This document shows, in pieces, positions 1 through 8,220 of a stretch of 64,000 bases of DNA; position 1 is the first letter of the stretch; every line of letters starts with the position of its first letter. The position numbers and the translations under genes were made by a program. The DNA is taken from contig NZ_CP012673.1 of assembly GCF_002950945.1 (NCBI RefSeq), forward strand, positions 8,136,501 through 8,200,500, written 5' to 3'. The stretch comes from Sorangium cellulosum. GTDB lineage: Bacteria; Myxococcota_A; Polyangia; Polyangiales; Polyangiaceae. The notes beneath the pieces are model-generated. The model saw only the letters and a program-made list of their open reading frames with translations, was not told the origin of the DNA and searched no databases.

Positions 1-556
1 CGAGCGCGGGGACCTTCATCAGGCCGGCGGCGCCGGCGAGCAGCCCGGACGCGAAGGCGAGCCGCTCGCGATCCAGCGCCCGCAGGGCGAGCCACGCCGA
101 CCCGATCATCGGCAGCGCGAGGATCTCCTCGGCCTGCGCGCGGGCCCAGAACCCGCCGAACCCCGGCGCCCAGGTCCCCGCGAGGAGCAGCGCCGCCGAG
201 GCGACCCCCGCGGCGCGCCCCCACGCCCGCGAGGCCGAGCGGCAGGTGAAGGCGAGCGTCGCCGCGAGCCACGCCCCCTCGAGCCAGAAGAGCGCGCGGG
301 GAAGCTCGTCCGGCACGAGCGCGAGCAGCGAGAACCAGTACAGGAAGAGCGGCGGTTTGCTGTCGAAGAGATCGCGGTACGGCAGCCAGCCGCGCGGCAC
401 CCAGCGGCCGAAGCACGCGAAGAGCCCCTGGTCGGGCCCGAGCGGCTCTGGCAGCCGGATCGCGAAGACGACCACGAACAGGACCGCGAGCGCGATCCCC
501 GCGAGCGTGGCGCCGCGGCGAGGGGGCAGGAACGGGCGCAGGATGGGGCGCGGCAC
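1..556 (-). CDS. GT39/ArnT-like membrane glycosyltransferase, N-terminal part only
   Basis: The minus-strand frame is open from a GTG at 556 to the left edge, so about 185 codons are visible and the C-terminus lies outside the window. Residues about 18-36 form a first membrane helix. It is followed by an acidic/aromatic loop (PDQGLFACFGRWVPRG) and then LPYRDLFDSKPPLFLYW, the arrangement seen in PMT/ArnT-type glycosyltransferases that use polyprenyl-linked sugar donors. Later segments are again hydrophobic, with QAEEILALPMIGSAWLALRAL typical of the multi-pass body. No good ribosome site was seen before the GTG, so the start is uncertain. The family call is from pattern memory. The acceptor and sugar cannot be told. 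Confidence 0.65.
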   Translation of the reverse strand, partial: MPRPILRPFLPPRRGATLAGIALAVLFVVVFAIRLPEPLGPDQGLFACFGRWVPRGWLPYRDLFDSKPPLFLYWFSLLALVPDELPRALFWLEGAWLAATLAFTCRSASRAWGRAAGVASAALLLAGTWAPGFGGFWARAQAEEILALPMIGSAWLALRALDRERLAFASGLLAGAAGLMKVPAL

Positions 557-636
557 GGCGCTCGTGGGGGCGAAGCGCGGCCGGCCCCCCGCGGGGCCGG
601 CCGGCTTCGGATCAGGCGTCGGGGGTCCGGACTAGA

Positions 637-1680
637 TCAGTGGCAGCCCGGCGACCAGTTGTGGAAGCCGAGCGCGCTGCAGGAGCCGCCCGTCGTGGAC
701 TGCGCGCTGTCGTGGTAGATCGCGTTCGCCTGGAGCTCGGCGTCGTCGTTGCAATTGTGCCCGCCGCCGTTGACCGAGGTGCTGTCCCAGTCGTAGTGCG
801 TCGTGCAGCCGCCGTTCGACGAGCCGGTGCTCGTCGACGTCTCGGAGTAGAAGAAGCGGGTGTGTGTGCCGTCGTCGGTGCGGAAGCCGCTCATGGTGCA
901 GTGGGTGCCCATGTCCCCCGAGCTGGCGCAGGAGCCGTGGTTGCAGCTGTCGGCGTTGAAGACGATGCTGCTCGCCGTCCAGCCGCGGAGGTTGACCCCG
1001 GTGTGGTTGCCGAGCCCGCCCGCGAGGCTCTTGTTCCGGATCCGGTAGTCCCACTTCACGACGGAGCTGCCGCCGCTCACCACGTTCACCTGCGGGGAGA
1101 GTGTGCCCTCGATCGTCGTCGGATCCGCCGGCGCGGCGTTCGTGAGGCCCGGCTTCTCGGGGACCTCCTCGACGCCGAGGCCGATGTCGATCCCGGTCAG
1201 GCGGAGCTGATCGAGGCTCTCCGGCACCTTCAGCTTGCGGAACGCGGGGACCGCGGCGCGCATGAGCTGGATGTCCTTCACGCGGCCGGCCTCGTCGAAG
1301 CCCTCGACGTGCGGCATCGCCCAGCTCGAATCGATGAACGAGTCGCCCCCCATCCGCATCTGGAAGATCTGTCCGTTCGCGTCGCGGACCTGCGCGTCGA
1401 CCTGGTAGCTCGGGAGCTCGGGGTTCGCGGCCAGCTCCTCGGCGCTCGGCGGGATCTCCATCTTCGGGCCGAGGCGCATGTCGTAGGTGATCGTGCGGCC
1501 GTCCTTCTCGAACTTCACGACGAGCTTGCCGGCCGCCTCGTCCACCTCGACGACGTCGAGGCGCTCGCCGGCGACCGACTCGGCGGCGTCATCGCCCGGC
1601 TCCAGTGCGGGACCACAGGCGCCGGCCAGGGACATGAGACCAAGCGCAGCCAGGACCGCCACCGTACGCAGCTTGTTCAT
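637..1680 (-). CDS. Cys-rich lipoprotein of unknown function
   Basis: This 347-residue protein is chosen to start at ATG 1680 because an AAGGAAAG ribosome site lies 7 bases upstream and the protein then opens with a lipoprotein signal (MNKLRTVAVLAALGLMSLAGAC, lipidation Cys about residue 22). Residues 25-210 are acidic and without a recognised domain. Residues about 225-347 are rich in Cys, His, Asn and Gly (SCNHGSC, GGCTTHYDWD, NCNDDAELQ, WSPGCH), which suggests a disulfide-stabilised extracellular beta domain. It is probably on the outer membrane or periplasmic face. No catalytic motif is visible and no function is offered. A 15-bp hairpin lies in its leader. Confidence 0.75.
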   Translation of the reverse strand: MNKLRTVAVLAALGLMSLAGACGPALEPGDDAAESVAGERLDVVEVDEAAGKLVVKFEKDGRTITYDMRLGPKMEIPPSAEELAANPELPSYQVDAQVRDANGQIFQMRMGGDSFIDSSWAMPHVEGFDEAGRVKDIQLMRAAVPAFRKLKVPESLDQLRLTGIDIGLGVEEVPEKPGLTNAAPADPTTIEGTLSPQVNVVSGGSSVVKWDYRIRNKSLAGGLGNHTGVNLRGWTASSIVFNADSCNHGSCASSGDMGTHCTMSGFRTDDGTHTRFFYSETSTSTGSSNGGCTTHYDWDSTSVNGGGHNCNDDAELQANAIYHDSAQSTTGGSCSALGFHNWSPGCH

Positions 1681-2065
1681 AAATGGACTTTCCTTATGTG
1701 GTGGCATGAGGCGCGCGACCTCGTCGCGCGCCTCATGCGCTGGACCCGCCATCTCGCGCGGAGCAGCCACGCCGCGAGAACAGCGGAACTGTGTACCACC
1801 CTACGGACGCACCCCTCAGCGCTCAAGTTAAGTTTTGTGCGCGTGACGCCCTGTTTTCTCCGTACGGGAGAGCGACGGTCGCTTGACGATCATTTGTCGG
1901 GTTCTGCTGCGCTCGTGCGGCCCGACGCCGGAAGTCCTGCATCCAGGCGTGCGCCGCCACGCGGATGTGTTCTGCGCCGCACGCGGGCGAAACGATGGAT
2001 GGAGAGCGCAGCAAAGGGATCGGCGTCGAATTGCTTCAGCGCCGTGGACATGAATGCAGCGCTCC
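1681..2065. other. Intergenic stretch between kinase and lipoprotein genes
   Basis: These 385 bases separate two minus-strand genes. They carry the leader hairpin at 1704-1738 and the ribosome site of the lipoprotein gene. Short open frames run through the rest but none has a ribosome site or a recognisable product. Nothing else was found. Confidence 0.6.
1704..1738 (-). promoter_or_regulatory. 15-bp perfect hairpin in the lipoprotein leader
   Basis: Arms 1704-1718 and 1724-1738 are perfectly complementary (core CATGAGGCGCGCGA) around a 5-base loop CCTCG. The hairpin ends 23 bases before the ATG at 1680 and has no T-run, so a regulatory or mRNA-stabilising element or an operator is more likely than a terminator. 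Confidence 0.5.
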
Positions 2066-3937
2066 TCATTCGGCGTCGAGCGCCACGCCGAGCCGCGCCG
2101 GCGCGCTGGCCTTCTCTCCCACGTAGAGCAGCATTCCCTGGCAGAGCACGCCGCTCTTGAGCCAGTCGCGGTTCTCCGCGGCGCGCCCGTCGAGGAGCGT
2201 CGCGCCGGCCTCCAGCACCCGGATCATGATCTCGCCGCGCACGAGCTCTCCGGTGGTGACCGGCAGCCGCGCGATCGGCAGGGCCGGCGCGTGCGGGTCC
2301 CGCGTGAAGGGGATGCAGATCTCCTCGCCCGTGGAGGTGCGGCGCATGCAGGCTTCTGCGGCCGGGTGGGTCTTGGCCATGTCCTCGCTGAAGCCGCGCT
2401 CGCCTTCTGGCCGCCGGGCGACTCCGGTGAGCCGCAGCCACCAGGAGCGATCCGGGAGCGGGACGTCCTCGCACGGCGCTGGCTGGCAGGTCATCCCCTT
2501 GGCGAGGCAGTCGCCCTGTTTCTTGCAGCACGGCGTGACCTCCAGCGGCCGCGGCGGGTCGGCCGGGGGCGGAGGGTCGGGCCGCACCGCCGCCGAGCGT
2601 GGCGCCGCGGGGAGGATCGCGGGCGTCTCCTCGTCGGGCTCCGGCTCCTCGCGGGCTGCGAGCATCGCCGCGCCTGCGGACGCCGCGACCCCGAGCGCCA
2701 GCCCCACCGCCACGAGGAGCGCCGAGCGCGCCGCCTTGCCGGGCGGCTGGGCCTCGGGGCGGGGCCGCGCGAGCGCGGCGTAGGTGCTCGATGTGGAGAC
2801 GGGCGTCGCCGCGGACCGCCGCGCACCGGCGGACGGAGGCGACGGCGTGAATGTCGGGGCGGAGGGTCGCACCGCCGCGGAGGGCGGCGACGGCATCGGT
2901 GTCGTGCGGTGCGGGTCGCTGGGGCGCGGTCCCGTCCAGGAGGCCCGCGCGGGGTGCACCTGGAGCTCGGTCGGCCCGAGGTGTGTGTCCGTCATGCTCG
3001 CGCGTGACGGCGCGGCGTGCTGCGGCGCGCCAGGTCGAGGCCGCACCGCCGCCGCCTCGACCTGGCGCGCCGCCGCCGCCGCGGCCTCGACCCTGGGCAG
3101 GAGCGCGGCGCCGCTGACGGGCCGCTGGCGCGGCTGGATGGCCAGGCACGCGCGCAGGACCTCGGCCCAGAAGGCGTCCGGCGCCGGCGGCGGCCAGGGG
3201 CGATGTCCCTGCTCGGCCGCGAAGTAGGCATCGATGAACGCCTCGACCGGCGCGTCCGGAGCGAGCCCGGTCGGGTGGGCTCCGCAGACGAGCTCGCACG
3301 CGAGCACCCCGAACGCGAACACGTCGCGCGAGAACCCTTCGCGCAGCGGGAGCCACCGCCCCGGGGCGAGCAGCTCGGGCGACATGTACGCCACGGTGCC
3401 GATGACCGAGCCCGTGGCGGTCAGCGGCCTCGGGTTGCCGGCGCGCGCGGCGATCCCGAAGTCGATGAGCCGCACGCCGCCCGGGGCCCCGGCCGCGCCC
3501 CAGAAGGCGTCGGTGACGAGCACGTTGGCGGGCTTCAGGTCGCGATGGACGAGGCCCAGGCCATGGACATGGGCCAGCGCGGCGGCGAGCTGCCCCAGCG
3601 CGGCGCCGCGCTGGGCGAGCGACATGCGCGCCGCGGCGCCCGTGAGCGCCTCGCCTTGCACGAAGTCGAAGACGAGCCCCACGAGGCCCTCGGCGGGCAC
3701 CTCGAAGAGCGCGCGGCACGGCACCAGGGCCGGGTGCGAGGCGCCGGCGACGGCCCGCGCCTCGCGCCGGGCGCGCTCCGCCGCGGCCGCGTCGAGGTCG
3801 CCGAGGAAGAACAGCTTGAGGGCGCGGAGGCTTCCGTCGAGCGGATCGTGGACCTTCCAGACGGCGCCCTGCCCTCCGCGGCCGAGGGGCTCGATGAGGG
3901 TGTAGCGATCGACGCGGACGCCGGGGTGGAGGTGCAC
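2066..3937 (-). CDS. Membrane-anchored Ser/Thr protein kinase
   Basis: The start is set at GTG 3937, just before the kinase domain; longer versions only add low-complexity sequence. The 623-residue protein shows a complete Hanks-type domain: glycine loop GRGGQGAVWKV at about 19-29, ATP-binding Lys 41, catalytic HRDLKPANV at 131-139, DFG at 159-161 and SPE in place of APE. A Pro/Ser/Thr-rich linker (about 300-460) leads to one membrane helix (ALLVAVGLALGVAASAGAAM). The remaining C-terminal part has six Cys (CCKKQGDC, CQPAPC, CMRR) and is probably extracytoplasmic, where it may sense a ligand. This is the usual bacterial transmembrane-kinase layout. No substrate is identifiable from context. 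Confidence 0.9.
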   Translation of the reverse strand: MHLHPGVRVDRYTLIEPLGRGGQGAVWKVHDPLDGSLRALKLFFLGDLDAAAAERARREARAVAGASHPALVPCRALFEVPAEGLVGLVFDFVQGEALTGAAARMSLAQRGAALGQLAAALAHVHGLGLVHRDLKPANVLVTDAFWGAAGAPGGVRLIDFGIAARAGNPRPLTATGSVIGTVAYMSPELLAPGRWLPLREGFSRDVFAFGVLACELVCGAHPTGLAPDAPVEAFIDAYFAAEQGHRPWPPPAPDAFWAEVLRACLAIQPRQRPVSGAALLPRVEAAAAAARQVEAAAVRPRPGAPQHAAPSRASMTDTHLGPTELQVHPARASWTGPRPSDPHRTTPMPSPPSAAVRPSAPTFTPSPPSAGARRSAATPVSTSSTYAALARPRPEAQPPGKAARSALLVAVGLALGVAASAGAAMLAAREEPEPDEETPAILPAAPRSAAVRPDPPPPADPPRPLEVTPCCKKQGDCLAKGMTCQPAPCEDVPLPDRSWWLRLTGVARRPEGERGFSEDMAKTHPAAEACMRRTSTGEEICIPFTRDPHAPALPIARLPVTTGELVRGEIMIRVLEAGATLLDGRAAENRDWLKSGVLCQGMLLYVGEKASAPARLGVALDAE

Positions 3938-4208
3938 GAGTCGATTGCTACCGCAGCGGGCCGGTGAACAGAAGGGGTGAGGCGGGTGGGAGTGGCGGGG
4001 CCGGCGAGGCGCCGTGAGCCGGTTGGCGCTGTCGTGTCCGCTGGCGGGCTCCGCCGGCGGCGGAGCCGCGAGACGCATCCGGGACGTGTTCCAAGCCATG
4101 TACAATGCTGGCCCGGATCTGACCGCCTTCTCGAGCGAACTCGATCCCTCCTGCATGAATGAAGGGCTCGGTCTCGATGATCGTGACAAAGGTGACGGCA
4201 AGTAAGTA

Positions 4209-5237
4209 ATGGGGCTGCGCGACGCGCCCACGCGCTACATGCTGGGTCGCTCTGAGCGCACGTGGCACTCTCCCGCCACCGTGCGCAACCGCTTCGACCA
4301 GCTCGCCAAGCAGATCGGCAAGGAAGCCCTCGGCCCTTCCGGCGCCACCGTCGCCCACGACGAGATCTCCCCGGAGACCCAGCACGCCGACCTCCGTCAC
4401 GAGCCCGACCCGGCGCGTGAAGCCGAGCGCGCGCGGCTCGGTCTGCTGGGCCGGATCGCGGCCGTGCTCTGCTTGATCGAGATCTACGGCCACGCTCCGG
4501 ACGGCGAGGAGTTTCGTGCCTGTCTGGCGAAGCACATCGCCTTCTGGCAGCAGCGTGCGCGCAAGGTGCGCGTGCACCGCAGGCGGCAGGAGAAGCCGCA
4601 GCGCTCCCCGGGAGCGTTCGTCGAGCCCTTCCTCTGGATCATCACCGCCGGTGTGCCGACGGCCCTCCTGACCAAGCTCAAGCTCACGTCCGCGCGCGAC
4701 TGGCCGGCCGGCGTCTACTTCTTCGGCGAGGACGTCCTCCGTGTGGGGATCGTCGTCGCGAGCGAGTTGCCTCGCGATCGGTCGACCCTCCTCGTCCGCC
4801 TCATGGCGGCAGGCCCGCTGCTGCGGCAGGCGATCGAAGATCTCGGCAGGCTGCCCGCGGACGCGCACGAGCGTGCCGTGGCCGAGCAGATCCTGCTAAA
4901 CTTGCACCACGCGCTCGGGAAAAAGCCGAGCCGGACCCCCGAGGAGCAGGAGTTCATCGTGACCATGCACAACACCTGGGAGAAGGCGCGGGAGCTGGGA
5001 CGCGCCGAGGGGCGCGACGAGGGACGCAACGAGGGACGCAACGAGGGACGCGCTGAGGCGCGCGCCGAGACACGAGCAGGCGCCGTGCTCACCGTCCTCC
5101 GTGTCCGCGGCATCGCCGTACCGGACGCTGCGCGCGAGCGCATCCTGGCCCAGCGGGATCCAGGCCAGCTGGAACGCTGGCTCGAGAAGGCCGCCGTCGC
5201 TGCGTCGCTCGACGAGGTGCTCGACGAGCCCAGCTGA
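4209..5237 (+). CDS. Rpn-like/unknown protein with C-terminal GR(D/N)EGR repeats
   Basis: This 342-residue soluble protein starts at ATG 4209; an AAGGTGA lies rather far upstream. It resembles a paralogous family frequent in large myxobacterial genomes, with the opening RERTWHSPATVRNRFDQL type sequence, a middle part (EPFLWIITAGVPTALLTKL), and a charged C-terminal run of GRDEGRNEGRNEGRAEARAE. Such Arg/Glu/Gly repeats are typical of Rpn/YhgA-like putative nuclease-transposase proteins, but the nuclease residues could not be placed here, so the assignment is weak. Its last third is duplicated immediately downstream. It is divergent from the kinase gene. Confidence 0.65.
   Translation: MGLRDAPTRYMLGRSERTWHSPATVRNRFDQLAKQIGKEALGPSGATVAHDEISPETQHADLRHEPDPAREAERARLGLLGRIAAVLCLIEIYGHAPDGEEFRACLAKHIAFWQQRARKVRVHRRRQEKPQRSPGAFVEPFLWIITAGVPTALLTKLKLTSARDWPAGVYFFGEDVLRVGIVVASELPRDRSTLLVRLMAAGPLLRQAIEDLGRLPADAHERAVAEQILLNLHHALGKKPSRTPEEQEFIVTMHNTWEKARELGRAEGRDEGRNEGRNEGRAEARAETRAGAVLTVLRVRGIAVPDAARERILAQRDPGQLERWLEKAAVAASLDEVLDEPS
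5010..5057 (+). repeat. 12-base coding repeats (GR-x-EGR)
   Basis: Four 12-base units, GGGCGCGACGAG then GGACGCAACGAG twice then GGACGCGCTGAG, encode the Gly-Arg-x-Glu repeats. The downstream partial copy of the gene lacks about 48 bases here, which fits slippage. Confidence 0.7.
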
Positions 5238-5290
5238 CCGGAAGCTGCCCAGCTCGAAACAGAGGGCGTGAGCCGGGTGACTGGCCCTGG

Positions 5291-5581
5291 ATGCCAAAGC
5301 GCGCGCTCGGGAAAAAGCCGAGCCGGACCCCCGAGGAGCAGGAGTTCATCGTGACCATGCACAACACCTGGGAGAAGGCGCGGGAGCTGGGACGCGCCGA
5401 GGGGCGCGCCGAGGCGCGAGCAGGCAATGTGCTCATCGTGCTCCGTGTCCGCGGCATCGCCGTACCGGACGCTGCGCGCGAGCGCATCCTGGCCCAGCGG
5501 GATCCGGGCCAGCTGGAACGCTGGCTCGAGAAGGCCGTCGTCGCTGCGTCGCTCGACGAGGTGCTTGACGAGCCCGGCTGA
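5291..5581 (+). pseudogene. Tandem duplicate of the 3' end of the preceding gene
   Basis: The 96 codons repeat the C-terminal third of the preceding gene nearly exactly, from GKKPSRTPEEQEFIVTMHN to the stop, with a shorter GRAEGR section and a few substitutions. The sequence after the stop is also duplicated (CCGGAAGCTGCCCAGCTCGA after both). The unit period is 392 bases (4911 against 5303). The ATG that opens the copy comes from duplicated 3' flank and has no ribosome site, so this is probably a non-functional remnant of unequal exchange. Confidence 0.7.
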
Positions 5582-5747
5582 CCGGAAGCTGCCCAGCTCG
5601 AACCAGACGGGGTGAGCCGGGTTGGAATGGCTCTGGATGCCAAGGCTGCGCTGGCCGTCCCCTCTGCCTTCGTATCCACCCCGGCGGATCAGGCCCGGGC
5701 TGTAGCGCCCTTCTAGGACACCGAACGGGTTGAAACCCCGGAAAAAT

Positions 5748-5817
5748 GAACCACAGAGGCACAGAGGACACAGAGGAACAACAAAACAACTCTGTGCCCT
5801 CTGTGCCTCTGTGGTTC
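5748..5817. repeat. Long hairpin element 1 (CACAGAGG type)
   Basis: The arms 5748-5775 and 5790-5817 pair over 28 bases with one mismatch (arm position 21) around a 14-base loop. The left arm begins GAACCACAGAGGCACAGAGG and is built of three near-copies of an 8-base unit (CACAGAGG). It is preceded by CTAGGACACCGAACGGGTTGA and an ACGGGTTGAAACCC palindrome. The same architecture recurs 75 bases on. Sequences of this look are known as dispersed intergenic repeats in various environmental bacteria; their role is unknown to me. Confidence 0.85.
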
Positions 5818-5891
5818 GAATCTTTTTCATTCTCGGGCGCTTCAAGCTGATCGATGCTCTAGAACACCGATCACGTTGAGGAACGAGAGAT

Positions 5892-5963
5892 GAACCGCCA
5901 AGGCGCCAAGGGCGCCAAGATATTTTCTTCTCCTTCTTGGCGTCCTTGGCGCCTTGGCGGTTC
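5892..5963. repeat. Long hairpin element 2 (CGCCAAGG type)
   Basis: The arms 5892-5920 and 5935-5963 pair over 29 bases with one mismatch at the same arm position (21) as element 1, again around a 14-base loop. The left arm begins GAACCGCCAAGGCGCCAAGG, three near-copies of CGCCAAGG. The upstream flank (CTAGAACACCGATCACGTTGA) matches that of element 1, so the two are tandem paralogues whose arms changed together. A perfect palindrome ACGGGTTCAACCCGT (5983-5997) follows. Confidence 0.85.
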
Positions 5964-6195
5964 GAAAATCTGCTCGTTTCAGACGGGTTCAACCCGTTTG
6001 TCGCTCTAGCACCTCGCGGAGTCGCCTTCCCTCCCCGCGTTGGCGCGGTTGAGGCCGCCTTTCGACGGTCTTCCGGTACTACGCCGATGCCGTGCCGAGC
6101 CGGTCCAGGTAAGGAGCTCCTCGCGCGTCGAAACGACAGACCCACGCGCGATCGGCGTCGACAAGCCCGTCGCATCTTCCGCGCTCACTGTTGTC

Positions 6196-7771
6196 GCTTC
6201 GATGGGGCCACCGCCTTTCAGCGGCGGAAGGTACTGCCGCCGAAGCGGACCACGCGGCACCCGGTCTTGCTTCAATGGGGCCGCCGCCTTTCAGCGGCGG
6301 AAGGTGTCAGCAAGGCTCATATCGCCTTCGCTGGCAATCCTGCTTCAATGGGGCCGCCGCCTTTCAGCGGCGGAAGGCCCGGCGCCCGGGACGTGCGCGC
6401 GCTCTGGGCGCGCGGCTTCAATGGGGCCGCCGCCTTTCAGCGGCGGAAGGCGCATGGCGCTCCGCTAGGGCTCCTCTCCACTTACAGCTTCAATGGGGCC
6501 GCCGCCTTTCAGCGGCGGAAGGCCCGCCGCGCCGAGGTGAGCACGGTCCCCGCGTGGACGCTTCAATGGGGCCGCCGCCTTTCAGCGGCGGAAGGGAGCG
6601 GCGGGGAAAGGAGAAGGGCCGGTGTGGGTGACGCTTCAATGGGGCCGCCGCCTTTCAGCGGCGGAAGGTCTCCAGCTCCGCCTGGGTGTGCCAGGGATGG
6701 GGATCGCTTCAATGGGGCCGCCGCCTTTCAGCGGCGGAAGGTGCCCGCTCCCACACCGGCGGATACCGCGACCGCTCAGCAGCTTCAATGGGGCCGCCGC
6801 CTTTCAGCGGCGGAAGGATGAAGATGAGGCGGTCGTTCCCGGGCTCACCGTGTCGCTTCAATGGGGCCGCCGCCTTTCAGCGGCGGAAGGCAGAGAAGTA
6901 CGGCCTTAAAGGACGCGCAAACCTGGCTTCAATGGGGCCGCCGCCTTTCAGCGGCGGAAGGGAAGACGCAGCGCGTGCACCCTCGCTCCTGGGAGGAGCT
7001 GCTTCAATGGGGCCGCCGCCTTTCAGCGGCGGAAGGCTGTACGCCTCGCCAGCGTGGCCGAGGTAGCGCGACACGCTTCAATGGGGCCGCCGCCTTTCAG
7101 CGGCGGAAGGAACCACCCCGGGCAGCGGCGGCGACGGGGACGACCGATGCTTCAATGGGGCCGCCGCCTTTCAGCGGCGGAAGGATCATCTTGGCGGAGG
7201 TCAAGGGCGGGGAGGAGGTCGTGCTTCAATGGGGCCGCCGCCTTTCAGCGGCGGAAGGCGGGAGCTGGGTCGCCTACGTCCGCGGCGTCGAGGAGCTTCA
7301 ATGGGGCCGCCGCCTTTCAGCGGCGGAAGGCTCGTGGAGCGCGCCTCTGGCCTGAAGATCCGCAGGCTTCAATGGGGCCGCCGCCTTTCAGCGGCGGAAG
7401 GAGAGGACGTCTGAACGATGAATACCGGCTCGTTCGGTCGGCCGCTTCAATGGGGCCGCCGCCTTTCAGCGGCGGAAGGGACGCTCCTTCCTGCTCGTCG
7501 TAGCAGCTGAAGTCTTGGCTTCAATGGGGCCGCCGCCTTTCAGCGGCGGAAGGGCCCGTACCCCGGTCCTGCGCAGCGTGGCGTCCGGGTGCTTCAATGG
7601 GGCCGCCGCCTTTCAGCGGCGGAAGGGTCGCGCGCCTCGGAGAGGGCGGGGCTCGCCTGGACGCTTCAATGGGGCCGCCGCCTTTCAGCGGCGGAAGGGT
7701 CCACGGCACGTCTTGGCGTACCTGCTCCACCTCGAGCTTCAATGGGGCCGCCGCCTTTCAGCGGCGGAAGG
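6196..7771 (-). CRISPR. CRISPR array, 22 repeats and 21 spacers, no cas genes in window
   Basis: Twenty-two 36-base repeats, read on + as GCTTCAATGGGG... ending GCGGCGGAAGG, alternate with 21 unique spacers of 35-42 bases (mostly 37). Repeat starts are 6196, 6269, 6342, 6415, 6487, 6560, 6633, 6706, 6782, 6855, 6926, 7001, 7075, 7149, 7223, 7295, 7366, 7444, 7518, 7591, 7663 and 7736. Only the leftmost repeat is degenerate (GCTTCGATGGGGCCACC, two changes), which marks the old, leader-distal end. Read on minus, the repeat ends in ATTGAAGC, the usual form of a crRNA 5' handle in class 1 systems, and can form a 7-bp GC stem (CCGCCGC/GCGGCGG). Both signs give transcription right to left, with the leader near 7772. 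The subtype cannot be fixed without cas genes. Confidence 0.97.
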
Positions 7772-7900
7772 AGCCCTCGCAGGGCTACGAAACATTTCGC
7801 GTACTTGCAACCCGGTTTGCGAGAGGTTCCCGTTCCACCCCCCCGTCGAGGTCGCCGGCGGCCCTCCCGGCGCCCCCGGCTCTCCCCGAATCTCCTGCGA
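7772..7900 (-). promoter_or_regulatory. Putative CRISPR leader
   Basis: This stretch directly abuts the last perfect repeat and is less GC-rich than its surroundings. It holds three short symmetric motifs: AGCCCT-CGC-AGGGCT (7772-7786), CGAAA-CA-TTTCG (7788-7799) and the near-palindrome CTTGCAACCCGGTTTGCGAG (7804-7823). Its leader role is inferred from array polarity; no promoter could be identified with confidence. Confidence 0.45.
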
Positions 7901-8138
7901 TTTCAAACACCTGCCTGCGTTGCGAGCGCCCCCCGGGTTTTTCGCGTCACTCCACCGCTCGCAGCCGGTCCGGCCCCCTCCTTCTACCACGCCCCCATCT
8001 CTCCTCGCCCAGCCCTTCCGCCCTTCCCCGTCGTTCTGCCGCTCTCTCCCCCACCGCCTCCGCTCGTCCCCCCGTCTCCGGTGCTGCCTCCCCCACCTCG
8101 CCCCGTCGTTCCCCCACCTTCCGTCAGTCGTCCCCAAG

Positions 8139-8220
8139 CTCGCCGGGCTCACCCCCCACCTCGCCGGTCTCACCCCCATCTCGCCGTGCTCACCCCCCAC
8201 CTCGCCGGACTCATCTCCCG
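8139..8220. repeat. Four tandem 20-21-base C-rich repeats
   Basis: Units begin at 8139, 8160, 8180 and 8201 and follow CTCGCCGG-N-CTCACCCCCCAC with small changes. The four are contiguous and lie about 370 bases beyond the leader end of the CRISPR array. Confidence 0.8.

Larger units (their letters stand above)
5582..6195. other. Non-coding region with tandem hairpin elements, before the CRISPR array
   Basis: No credible gene lies here. The first 60 bases are duplicated 3' flank of the previous gene. Two tandem related hairpin elements fill 5714-6010. The last 185 bases before the array hold no clear feature; a loose resemblance to the CRISPR repeat at about 6050 is too weak to call. Confidence 0.6.

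Noticed and set aside
5813..5827. GGTTCGAATC, which looks like a tRNA T-loop
   Set aside because: It is part of the right arm and flank of hairpin element 1; no cloverleaf could be built around it.
6045..6085. Possible degenerate CRISPR repeat two units left of the array (GGCCGCC...TTTCGACGG)
   Set aside because: The spacing of 146 bases fits, but the match is short and gapped, and the intervening unit has no clear repeat.
6196..7771. Self-targeting by spacers
   Set aside because: The spacers were compared by eye with the window and no long match was seen; a computed search is needed for the rest of the genome.
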